From Arthonia radiata (lineage: Eukaryota > Ascomycota > Arthoniomycetes > Arthoniales > Arthoniaceae), in NCBI GenBank assembly GCA_002989075.1, contig PSQN01000013.1, forward strand, positions 840,379-904,378: DNA of 64,000 nucleotides, given 5' to 3'. Of the stretch, positions 34,027 to 44,715 are shown piece after piece. A model generated the notes under the pieces. The model saw only the letters and a program-made list of their open reading frames with translations. It was not told the DNA's origin and did no database searches. Every line of letters starts with the position of its first letter. Position 1 is the stretch's first letter. Position numbers and translations under genes: made by a program.

Positions 34027-35593
34027 TCACACATCATCCTCCGAACCCGCCAGGGAGCCCACAAAAGGCTCCACCTCCTCGCCCTCGCCCTGTTCTTTCC
34101 CCTCCTGACCACCTCTCGCACGCTTCAAAAACACTCCAAAACCCGTCAGCGCACTGACCGCCATGCCAACCCCCACAAACACCGCAATCCCCTTGTACCT
34201 CCCCAGCCCGTACTCCCCCATCACCACCTTCTCCCTCAGCAAAAGCGCGCTCACAGGCCCCGAGAGCACATTGCCCAGTCCTCGCATGATGGAGAACGCA
34301 CTATACCCAACCATGATCTCGTCCTCGCTCTCCGCGAACACCTTCGCCATGCGCGTCCAGAGAACAGTGTAGCCTCCGCCGAACCCAGCGTAGAAAAGTG
34401 CATACACAGTCAACGGGACCATAACATGCTGCGGCGCCAACATCTTCGCCGGCGCCCACAGCAGCAGCGTCGATACTGAAGCCACGCCTGTCGATAGCGT
34501 CACTGGGATATGCACGCTGACCTTATCCGACGACCAGCCCAGGATCATCTGCCCGGCCACCTGCGCAATGCCGAACGCACCAAGCAAGAACGCGCCGTCC
34601 TCCTTCGAAAGCCCGAGATCTGCCGCGAATGACGGCAGAAAGAACCGCGGTAAGAACCACGTCACCCCTTGCAGCAGACAACCGGCGCAGAAGATCCAAA
34701 ACATAGGCCGCTTGCCAACGCAAGCGTATCGTCCGCTGCGCTTGCCACTGTCTTGTGTACGACTGCCAATTTTGACACGTGGCCTGATAAGGAAAATAAA
34801 CGGGCCCGTAACAAGAAAAACACCCAGCGCCGTAAGCCTCAACGTAACCCTGAAGCTATAACGCCCGAGCGCCGCCTCAAGCGCAAACGGGAAGATCATA
34901 GCGAACAGCCCCGACGAGCCGAACAGGATGCCATAGGCGGTGCCGCGGCGTGTGACGAACCACCCGTTCAGCATGAGCAGGAAGGGCGTGTAGCAGACGG
35001 CCCAGCCGACGCCGAAGAGGACGCCTTGGGTCAGTATTAGGTGAGCGACGTTGCTTGCGAGGCTGGCGAGGAGGAGTGCAAGTAGGCATAGTAGCCAGCC
35101 TGCCCATACGCTGGGGACTTGCAGTTTGGGGTAGCGCTGCATCAGCGGCGCGAGGACCGGGAAGCCGGCGTGGGTGACTGCTGCGGCGCAGGCTCCGACG
35201 CTGGGGAGCGAGGCGCTCTGGTTTTCGAAGAGGGGATTTTTGCTGTAGTGGTTTTGGAAGACGCCCTGGAGGCTCGATCAGTATTGGTGTATGCAGTGCT
35301 TCCTCGAGTATGCCATGATGCGGTCTCTCGGCAGAGTGTGTGTACTAACCCAGCTCAACGCAAGACCTACTCGCAGAGGCATATCAGCACCGTTCGGGCG
35401 ACTACCGCATTCTCTGTACTCATTACTCACCCCAGACGGCTCCCTCGAGCGTATAGCAGCCAAGCAGGAATAGCCATGGTCCCCGACCTTCGTCTGGCGG
35501 CGGCGCTGCGTCCCACTGTTTTCGGACCTCGCTCGAGGCGTGGCGGTGGTGAGGCATAAATTGCAACGTGATGTCGTTCGTTTGGCCCTTCAT
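34027..35593 (-). CDS. MFS transporter, monocarboxylate-permease-like
   Basis: A major facilitator superfamily carrier of the fungal monocarboxylate-permease-like (Mch) group; substrate unknown. Exons are 35431-35593, 35350-35366 (17 nt) and 34027-35265, giving 472 residues. The tiny middle exon restores the family-typical run LEGAVWGLALSWGVFQNHYS at the first membrane helix. Its flanks have GTGAGT/GTAG and GTTAGT/CCAG ends. About twelve spans follow, with GVLFGVGWAVCYTPFLLMLN and RRGTAYGILFGSSGL in the first half and a central basic loop. The C-terminus is acidic. The start at 35,593 (MKGQTND) is the first ATG; another in-frame ATG at 35,557 is equally possible. The STT3 gene downstream is on the same strand but has its own flank. 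Confidence 0.87.
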
Positions 35594-35874
35594 CTTAGGG
35601 ACGGACGTCTTGACGACGGCTCCCGAAATGCTATAATGCTGCTTGCCTCGCACTGCTCGCGTCAACGATCCACTTCCGTTGATGATGACACGACCGCTTT
35701 TGGCGAAGAAATCAGCTCTGAATGTTCAGCATACTCGGCGTCGAGCAGTCCGAAAACATTTGACTGCCTCAACGGAAACGATATTATTCGAACCCAGATA
35801 TCTATAGATCATGCTCACAATAATGCATATATACAGTCTATCCACCGCTGCCTACAGACGTGCACACCCCGCCC

Positions 35875-36778
35875 CTACTGATTAACCCAAACCCAATCCC
35901 TCACCCCCGTCCAGCTCTCCGCATTATCATACAGATACCGCATACTGCTCCGCAAACTCGGCTGCAGCACATCCGGATGCCACCGAAACAGCCACATCAC
36001 CGTCGCCCAACTCACACTCGCAAACACCGTCCAGCTGTCCCGTTCCACCCGCTTCCTGACCGCTGCCCTTCTCTCCCCCGTCCACACCTGCTCCCCCACC
36101 ACCAACCCAATCCCATTCATCACCCCATCCAGCACCCCAAACCCACCCGGCGCCACATCCCCGTATCCCGCCTGCGTCCCCCGCGGCCTCGGCACACTCG
36201 GCTGAACCATAAGTTTCGCCAGCCCCAGCATGACGCGCGCGAAGACGTAGATGACGATCTGCTGGTTCACGCTGCTGACGCTGGCTTTCCGGCGGCCGAA
36301 GACGTAGTATCCTGCGATTAAACCTGAGACAAAGGAGTGTGAACCCGGCTCTTGCGCCGGGCGGGCGGCGATCTCAGTTTTGAGGGCGCGGGGGGCGCGC
36401 GCGGAGAGGAGGGGCGCGGTCCGCCGGAGGAGCAGCATGAGGGACTTGTAGATGACGGCGAAGGTAGCTAGGTTGGCTGCGTGCTGGCGGGTCGCTTTGA
36501 GGACGGCGAGGGCTTTTTCTTTGGGGGTGCCGGATCTGTGGGTGAGTGGTTAGCGTGGTTGAAACGAGGGTAGTGGGTAATGTTTGAGGGTGTTCTCGGA
36601 GTTGTGAGGCGTTGCGAGCGTACCTGAAGAGCAGTACCATTACCAAGGCGTGCGGAAATCTGATCTTCGTGCCGTAGACCAGGCCGTTGCGCGCGGCCTT
36701 GATGATGGCCAAAGGGTCATGGTGTGCTGGGTCGAGGAGGAAGGAGTTCAGCGCCTCCGGGACGCTTGATTGAGACAT
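35875..36778 (-). CDS. PXMP4: peroxisomal membrane protein PMP24/PXMP4
   Basis: A peroxisomal integral membrane protein of the Tim17/22/23/Pmp24 family, whose transported substrate is not settled. Exon 1 is 36624-36778 and exon 2 is 35875-36535, giving 271 residues. The intron (GTACGC donor, CGCTAAC branch, CCACAG acceptor) joins HALVMVLLF-RSGTPKEKAL, a hallmark of the family. Other signatures are LAIIKAARNGLVYGTKIRFP, GLIAGYYVFG, and the closing WLFRWHPDVLQPSLRSSMRY followed by LYDNAESW. These match vertebrate PXMP4 closely in order and spacing. The loop after residue ~140 is longer than in animals and Gly-rich. Confidence 0.92.
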
Positions 36779-38165
36779 TGGCTTGCCGGTTTGTCTCGTT
36801 GAGGGTGTGAAGGAGTGGTATACCGGACACCAACGCGGTCTAAGCTTTGGTCGGACCGGTGGAGGTACTGTTCAAAGGAACGAAGCTGACAACGTGGAGA
36901 CCGTCTACGCGAGCTTTGATAAAGGATTCTCAGCCTTTCAACTTCCCAATTGTCCGTATGTCAGTCAAGGTAAGACGAGTTCAAAAGGGAGCTTTCACGC
37001 GTATGTTCGGCTAAACGAACCGCATGTGATCTGCATGTGACAACGCGCAAGTGCATGACTCGCAATCTGGGAGTTGGTATCAAAATATAGTCTCAGTGGC
37101 AGATATTGGCACAAAGGTCTGGACGTGGCGGTGATAAGGACGGATATTTCGCTTGTCCGTCTTGAGGGTCCCATCTACCTTCGCGGAAGACTCGTTGGAT
37201 TCCCGAAGTCTGGCACCGTCCACGGTCTGACCATGTGCGTGGCGGGGCTGAGAGACTCCGGTCAGAGCGCCGGACAAGCTGACGGATTCGGCGTGCGACG
37301 GAGATAGCAGGCGAACGAGTGATCTTTGGCGGTTGCGCTGGGTGATGATAGAACGGACGAGCGGAGTTTGTGTAGCGGAGGCGGGCGAAGGCACTGCTGG
37401 AGGTGGAGGCCGAAAGCAGTGTGGGAGGGAGGAGTTGGAGACGAGTGCATGGATGAGTGCGTGGCGGCGTGTGTGGATGTAGCGGACCTATGGAGGTTTG
37501 GTCGAGTCTGATAAGGGGATGACTTGATGTCGATAACGAAAGATTGGTGTGATGGAAGTTGTTTAGGGGATTTCGCTAGGCCATCGGCACGAGTGTTTGA
37601 AGGGTTATCATATGATGACTGAGTCTTGAATGGTCCACGTCTCATGGAAAGGAACGCGAAGAAAATATACCACTGCGGTCTTGATGCATTGGCTGTGGCA
37701 GGTGCCAAAAGCGCAGGTCTAGCAAAGGGGGAGGGCGAACGCAAAGCAAAGTCTCGATCAAGCCTGAGAGGCGGCCGTTTCTCGTTTTAAGTACAGAAAG
37801 CTATAGATTTTATACAGCACGCTCGAGGTGGTGATCGCTTGAAGTGAATGCAGGCCAGATTTTGAGGTGATTGTGAGATCTGCCCGGTCAATAGTTCAGT
37901 AGATGGAGGTCGTCAGATCCGACCGGATCGAAGAATGAAGAAGCGGCGCGAACATTGTAAAGATTGCAAGGACTGACAGCGCGGACAAGTGAAGATACTG
38001 CTGAGACAACCGTAGGTGGTTGTTTCGAAACGTTCACAGACTCGCCATCTCTCGTTGGACCTCAACGGCTAGAAACATTAGTAAATGCACAAATCGTACA
38101 GTAGTGGCAGCAACGGATGACTGACTTGTTCGCATCCGCTCTGCCTTTCATCAGCGGTTGCCTCC
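36779..38165. other. intergenic
   Basis: A 160-codon minus-strand frame (37,262-37,744) exists but is Pro/Ser/His-rich without domain character. I do not call it. No other gene seen. Confidence 0.45.
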
Positions 38166-39564
38166 CTACTGAAAAGCCGAGGGCAGGATTGGCACGTCCT
38201 CCGTCTGATGGAGCGTCGCTACCGAGACATGCGGCCATGTGAGCCCAGCGAAGTTAAGGAACACCATCTGGGAATACTGAATCTCGGTTGTAGCTACTGT
38301 AATTTGCTTGGGCGCGGTGATGGCGGCCGGGGGCGTCCCCACGAAGGTCGGCACGCCGGCATCTGGATTGGGTGGAGTGGGCTGCACACGCACGGGAGGC
38401 TGGCCAGGCTTCCACACGGGAACGGTGACCGTGTACTGCACGGTGTTGACCCAGAAGGTGGCCGACATCTGCGCTGCGACGGCGTTGGCGTTGGGGCTGG
38501 CATTGGTTGCGACGGGGCCTTGGCCCCCGCCCGTGCCCTCGAGGAAGGAGATATTGGCGGTGCCGCCGCCAAGCTCGGGGATGGTAGGATTGGTGGCGAC
38601 GGTGAAGAAGGTGTTGTTGTTGATAGTCTTGCCGCTGTTGGCGTTGCGCAAGACGGTGTTCGGATCGTCAAGCATGGCCTGGGTGATGGTGCCATTCGCG
38701 ATGAACTTGGTCAGATCCTGAGGTAACCGCGGAGTGTTGATATCCGTGGCTTGCAGGGCGGTAAAGGTATTCGTTATTGGCTTGGTGGGGTTGCCTCCAA
38801 TAGCAAAAGGCGTAATGCCGACGGGGGGGATCTGCGGCGGGCCGTTGACGCTTGAACTGGGCTCTAGGCATTGAGCGTTGATGGTTGTGCCGTGCGGGAT
38901 AGATCCCATCCGGACGAGCGAGTCGCCGACCACGGGATTGGTTGTGGTCCCAGGAACATGCATCCAGAGCCCGGGCTCAAAGTGGATCCCGGAAGTGTTG
39001 TCGATGGGCCTATCGCCCTTGCCGGTGGCGATGTTGGTCACATTGTTAATGGACTGCACGTAGGGCACGCCGTTGAGGAAAATGTCGACCTGATTCGTGA
39101 GACCGCGGTTGGGCACGCTACCAAGAGACTTGGAGAATTGCAGGGTTTCCTGCGTCAAGTTGAGCTCCAGGACGGTCTCGTTTGGTGCCTGTGGAATGGG
39201 GTGGCCTTCGACGGGATTGTCCGTTGGCCCGGTAAATGTTGTGCCTTGGCCATTGTTCGGGCGGAATATTGTGTTGAAGCCATTTCCTTTGAATGTGCCG
39301 GTGAAGTTGACCAGAACACCTAATTTCACGGTGCTTGGATCAGGGTCGGTGGCAGCAGTAGTCTTTTCCAGCGTAAGGTTGCTGTCCTGAGCACGAAACG
39401 TGAACGACGTGGGAAGGGTTATGGCTTCCTGATTAGGTCTGGGTGCTGGAGCAGCCAAGGCTATCTTTGCTTGAGCGGCCCTTTGTTATAGCGATGTCAG
39501 TAAAGGAATTTCTTGAGTCACAAAGCATTCTGGGGACAAATCGTATCGGGGAAAAGACTCACAT
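38166..39564 (-). CDS. conserved beta-rich protein of unknown function
   Basis: The main exon (38,166-39,480) gives at least 435 residues with no ATG near its 5' end, so a 5' exon must exist. One model uses a GTGAGT donor at 39,562 and an AAAG acceptor at 39,481, which splits the start codon AT|G and gives MAAQAKIALAAPAPRPNQ. The protein is rich in Asn, Thr, Pro and Gly, nearly free of Cys and Lys, and strand-rich. Distinct stretches are GIHFEPGLWMHVPG, VRMGSIPHGTTINAQ, ITQAMLDDPNTVLRNA and SATFWVNTVQYT. I have an impression of similar proteins in fungi and bacteria, possibly lipocalin/heme-binding-like, but cannot name the family. No convincing signal peptide was found in the model used. Confidence 0.6.
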
Positions 39565-40895
39565 TATGAGCAGTGATCAGGTAGAGGTATGACAAAGCAG
39601 AGGAGGTTGGGTCAGAAGTCAGAGCAAGGAATCAGCGAAGAAGAAATACTATGTGGAGTTCTTATAAAGGCTGTTCTTCGCCACTTGGAATAAGCAGCCG
39701 GAGGAGCTGTGAGTGAGAATGTGAAAGCTGGGCAGGTGCTGTCGTGAGTACAGATGTGAGGATCCAAATCTGGTGTAGGTACCCTGGGTACACTGCAAAT
39801 GAGACGGTAAGACGTGATGATAGCTCACCGCTGGTTGTGAGAGACACCCCCCTACGGCTTACTTAAGGTGCAAGAAGGCGGGAGTCTGCAGCTCAGTCGC
39901 ACCGCCCTTTGCTGCCGTTATGCGCAACGTCGCTCACTATCATCCATCCATTGATGAGCATCGGCTGCGAGCAAATAAATACTCATCATGGCGCTGCAAC
40001 TTAAGGAGTCTAGACCTTTCCTATGCAGCTTTGTCCTGTCTCACGGAAAGTACTGTGAGAAGTATACGAGGTATGGTGGGTTAAGGCAAGGCTAAGCGGT
40101 CCTTCATGATGCTGGTCAGACTGGCAGTCGCGAGCTCGTGTTTACCCTGTAGGTACGGATCAGTCAGCTATCTTACTACTGTGTGGCTCAGCGCAAACAA
40201 TAAGCTGGAGCCTCTCCTCGATCTCACTGAAGTGCTGACGCTGACGCTTGACTCAACTGCGCCCAACATGCACCACGCAGCCGCCAATAATGGCGCTAGA
40301 ATTTGAAAGCATCGCCGGGACTGGGGACAACAGTAAACTCCCAGCTACGCCAGATCCATCTGCAGCCCATACGGAGACACCTTCAGGACGATTGAAGACC
40401 AAAATAGCTTGGCATTGACCAATGCGACCCGCGGCGTTACCCTTTTCCCTGCCAAAAGAATTGCTTCGATAGGCAATCTGGTATAGACACACGTGATTTT
40501 CCACATATAAGGGCTCCGCCGTACCAGATGTTAGAGACACCAAGGAAGTGTAGGTGGAGGTACATATCTACCAAGTCAAAAGTAAGACTTAATTGTTGAA
40601 TATTTATTGCTATCCTGCCGAGCGTAGCTTTGCGCTTGCCATGTAATTAGAGGATTCAGACACTATTTAATAGCCGACACCTGCTAGTCAGCTAGGTATC
40701 CTATGAATAAATCAATCAATCAATCAATCAATCAATCACTGAGACTATCAAAATATTGCATTGAGATGCTCTGTTCTAGCATACACATAGGGCTTTACCT
40801 CTTTAAGCTCATGTATATCGCGCTATGAGGTCACGCTAATCTGTCGCTTCTGAGGATCATATGATCTTCGCACGCGAAACTTGATGTACCAGCCT
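39565..40895. other. intergenic with a tetranucleotide microsatellite
   Basis: About 1.3 kb, locally A/T-rich near 40,560-40,750. The microsatellite is listed separately. No gene supported. Confidence 0.5.
40709..40738. repeat. (AATC)n microsatellite
   Basis: About seven perfect copies of AATC in an A/T-rich intergenic stretch. Confidence 0.95.
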
Positions 40896-43581
40896 TCACC
40901 ACGCAGCACCACCACCTTTCTTGCCCGCATCTCCCCATGCTCCATCGCCAGACTTGTCAGCTGGCGGGTCGCTACCCCAGTTCTGATCTTTGCCAGACTT
41001 GCCGGCTGAAGCATTGCCTTCGTTGCCCCAGGCCTGATCCTTCACGGCCTTGCTAGGCGTAGCCTTCTTCGGCGCGCTGGCCTTGCTTTTTTGCGACTTG
41101 ACGCTCTTCGCCGCAGACAAAGCACTACCAGAGTCATCCTTGGCTTCCAAGTCTGAGTCCACGCTGTCGTCGCTGTCGAAACCAAGGGCTGCCTTCATGC
41201 GCATGAGCTCCGCCACCATGTCCTCTTTCTTAGCCTTGAGCATGCGATCGCGATAGCTGCCACGATTGTAAGCACACTCCTTCGGATCGTTGTCGAAGAT
41301 GCTCATCAGCATTTCGTTGGAGCGATACTTGAACACAAATACTGCGTAGGGTTTCTCCATGCTGTCCACGTATCTTGGACGGCTGACAGAGTGATGATAC
41401 ACCGCGCCTTTGCTCGGCTGAACCTGATGCGAGAGCTTTGCAGCAGCGACGACTGAAGGGCTGATGGGAGAGGTTGGCGGTGAAGGGTAGATCCGAGCAC
41501 GGGAAGACGAGGCCTCCTTTGCGGCGTTTCTCGAGGGTGCTGATGATGGGGGCGTGCTGACGGTAGGTGAGAGGTGTAGCTCCGCCTTCCAGTTGGACCA
41601 ATACGACCTGGTGTATGGCTTCAGGGGGTCGAAGTCGTGAGCCGACTTCGAACTGCTGCTATGACTCGACTTTGAGCCCGGGGTTCGCTGAGTGCGATGT
41701 TTGGGTGCGTTCGAGGCCTGCGGTGGAGGAGCATTGTTGGCAGTGGTCGCCCAGTTGTCATTGCTGCCGCTGTTGTCAGCTGGAGCGGTGGTGTTCCATG
41801 AGGTATTCGCCTGCTCGCCGTCACCGCTGTTATCTGCCGGTTGCGCTGGATCCCATCCCTGGGGCTGGTCATTACTGTCCTGCTTCACATCCTTGTCCTG
41901 AGCAGCCGGTGTATTCCAGCTGCCACTGTTGTTGTTATTGTTGCTGTCGTTGGCTTGTTGATTCCAGTTATCGTTGCTTTGGTCCTTGTTGGCACCGTCG
42001 TCATTTGGCTCATTCCAGCTGTCCTGGTTATTGTTGTTGTTGTTGTTGCTAGATTTGGTGTTGGAAGAACCCCAGCTGTCATTTTTGCTGTGCTTCGAGT
42101 GACTCTCGCTCTTTGGCTTTGGCTGCTTTGACGACGGTTTCTGAGCTTGACCAGCAGCATACGTGCCCTCTCCAACTTCCTCGAAGAGTGGTGGGAACGC
42201 TGCGTTGCTGAAGCCTGCAGGTGGAAACGGTGCGTTAGCCTGACCGGCACCGTTCTTCCATGCAAGGAATTGCGCGAACTCAGACTGTACCTGTGGGGAG
42301 TACATATGCTGAAAAGGGTGTGGTTGGGGAAAAGGAAAGGGTTGGGGAAAAGGAGGCATTATGTTCTGCCAAGGACTTGGATATTGAAGTTGGGGTGCAG
42401 ATACCGAACGATGTTGTTGACGAGTGTGACGCTGACCAGATCTGGACACCTCCGAACTGCGACTGACATACTGATTGATGACAATGCCATTCGGAGACGA
42501 GTTCGGCGACCCATCAGAGCCATCGAAGCGAGGATAGTCTCTAACAAGGCCCAGTGCGCCTATGCAAGGCTTGTTGGCATGACAGACAACAGTAACGGAA
42601 AAGGGAAAGAAAATAGGAGTACCTACCGGACTTGGACTTCGCTTTGACGCTGGCTGTCGAGTTGGCCTTCTTGGTGGCCTTGACATGAGAAGGCTCGCCC
42701 CAGCCTTTGTCATCCTGACTGTCTTTATTTTGGCTTTTCTCATGCTCCCACGTGTTCGCTGCACCGGTGCTGCCCCAGGCTTCGTTTGGCGGCGGATCGT
42801 CCCAGCCTCCAGGCATGCGGTCACCTGCACCATCAAGGCCTAGGAACATAGCGCGTGCAAAAGTGGCAGGCCGGGCATCCTCCGCGCCATCGAATAAGCC
42901 AAAGCCGCCCATCTCACCGAATCCGCCGACGGAACTTGCTTTGTCGCTGACAGGCGCCTTGGTAGATGGCTTTACGGCTTTGGGTGTCGTGTTCCCTGAA
43001 ATGTCAATGCCAACCTGTTTCCAGGACTTTTTGCTGGGGACGTGCGCTTTGGGTGCAGCGTGTGGACTGGTCGGTGGACTTGCTTGGCATCTGAGCACCA
43101 CAACTTCGATGGTACCTACGCTGTGGCGCTTGACGTCCGGTGACTGCGTGATTTTGTCGGCAGCAGCTGATACAATGTCAACGAGCAAACCTTAAGAAGA
43201 TAGTGCAGAGGACGCTGTACCTGTATTTAGTTTGTCAAATCGCCAGTCATGAGCAACGAACTGGCCGTCGCCACATTTTGTCTCCTTTTGTCTCACGCGG
43301 AAGTTGATCTCGGTGTCCTTCGGTTCGACATCTGGAGCAATGTCCTGAAGATCGCGTCGATTGCGATTGCACTGAGCAATGCCGTCAATAAACACAAACA
43401 TGGCAAGACCGTTGGCTATGAAACCTTCAGAGGTAAGATGGACACTGAAGGTGGTAGGGTTGGACGGGATGCCGACGAAGGTAGACACAACGCCATCACC
43501 GTAGACTGTATTGTATTCACGCAACGGGATGTTGGACGACCCCTTCTCGACGCGGCATGTCAACTGTCTCAATGTAGGCAT
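40896..43581 (-). CDS. fungal DUF-type N-domain fused to a Trp-motif-rich disordered region
   Basis: Three exons: 43221-43581, about 42623-43166 and about 40896-42540, giving about 849 residues. Intron 1 is 54 bp (GTACAG donor, ATCAG acceptor). Intron 2 has two donor/acceptor pairs that keep frame and differ by a few bases. Residues 1-120 form a compact domain (PTLRQLTCRVEKG, FSVHLTSEGFIANGLAMFVF, DTEINFRVRQKE) that I know only from uncharacterised fungal proteins. The remainder is disordered and rich in Asn, Gln, Ser and Asp, with many single Trp residues in small or acidic context (DSWGSSN, DNWNQQ, GSWNT, QGWDP, DQAWGNE, GAWGD). A second folded-looking part near residues 660-740 (EKPYAVFVFKYRSNEMLMS) precedes a charged helix and more WG motifs at the end. 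Confidence 0.75.
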
Positions 43582-44715
43582 GGCTTGACAATGACCTCGA
43601 CGTTGCAGAGAGATGCTGAGTAAACGGAACGAGACATTTATCAGCTGATTGGTCAAGTGGGGAAGGAGAAATGGAGATCGCGGTCAACAAAGAGAAAGGC
43701 GCCGTTGCCGTGGCATCCTGGAACCGCCATTATCGCGATACCCCTGCCAAGCCTGTTATTGAGTACGCTTTAGGCGCGGTGGCGGTCAGAGGGACAAGCA
43801 GGCTGTTGCGCGATACGCGCTTCCTCCAGATGTTCTTATACCGCCCTATGACGCTCATCTTGTGAACGGTTGTGCTGTGGCTAAAGAAGAAGTGTGAAGG
43901 CCGTACCGGTGAGAAGCTCTATGTCATCACCGCGCAACGCCGGTTCAAACAACAGGTCAATATGCAGCACACTCACGTCGTGCTCGCAGGGAAAAGAGAA
44001 TGCAAGGCGTGAAGGACTCGACTTTCTCGGTTGTGGACGGCAAACAAAAGGCATGTACTGCCCTCTTCCCATCAGTCGTCGGCCCAGAGCTGCGCAATCA
44101 GACCACGCGCGACAGACACGGTTACACCGCGAAGAAGTCCAAACCCTGGATAATGATGTCCCATGTCGAAGAGACGCGTCCTCGCGTCCTTACCGTAGGG
44201 CTGTGAATCACGTGTGTGTTGGCCTGAAAGGACAGGCAGGCACTGTCACAGGGGTCAAGTAGGTGAATGCGCGGTAGGGTTATCTTTAACGCCGTAACCC
44301 TAAGGATTTTGGTGACGGTCCCGCGCAATCACCCACTTGACCCACTGTGCTGTCGAGGGTTCCATGACTCGCAACACGCCATCGTCGCGAAGGACGCGCC
44401 ATCTCTTTCTGATGCGCAATCACTACGGAGTAACTGCACTCAGCCTGACCTCTCCGTAGCGTGTACAGACCTTCAATGCTCTCCTGAGTAATAAAAAGAG
44501 CTTGGCGACTATGATGGCAGTGCCATTCCCCAAGCGAGGGCATGTGTGTAAGAGGCAGTGGCTGTGCGAACAGCTTCCATCTCTTTCCGCAGCCTCGCTG
44601 TATGCCATCTCATCCTGCAACCTTTGACGTTCAGATATTGCTCTGATAGAAGATGAAGAACCTCGTTGAAGTCCGATAGTTCTTAGTATGTAGGCCGAGA
44701 AAACCAGCGTGGACA
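43582..44715. other. intergenic with a nested inverted repeat
   Basis: No supported gene. Contains the MITE-like hairpin at 44,245-44,349. Confidence 0.5.
44245..44349. mobile_element. MITE-like short inverted-repeat element
   Basis: The left arm CACAGGGGTCAAGTAGGTGA (continuing ATGCGCGG) is matched by a right arm whose reverse complement reads CACAGTGGGTCAAGTGGGTG (continuing ATTGCGCGG). This makes a ~28-bp terminal inverted repeat with few mismatches. Inside is a second pair, AGGGTTA and TAACCCT, 12 bp apart. CTGT lies on both sides of the element and could be a 4-bp target duplication. Total length is about 105 bp with no coding capacity. It could also be a conserved hairpin rather than a transposon. 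Confidence 0.55.

Noticed and set aside
37262-37744. 160-codon minus-strand frame
   Set aside because: Pro/Ser/His-rich without conserved features, promoter signals or splice structure.
43191-43220. 30-bp intron in the Trp-rich gene
   Set aside because: It would keep frame but is too short for fungal splicing. The 54-bp version ending at ATCAG fits frame and size better.
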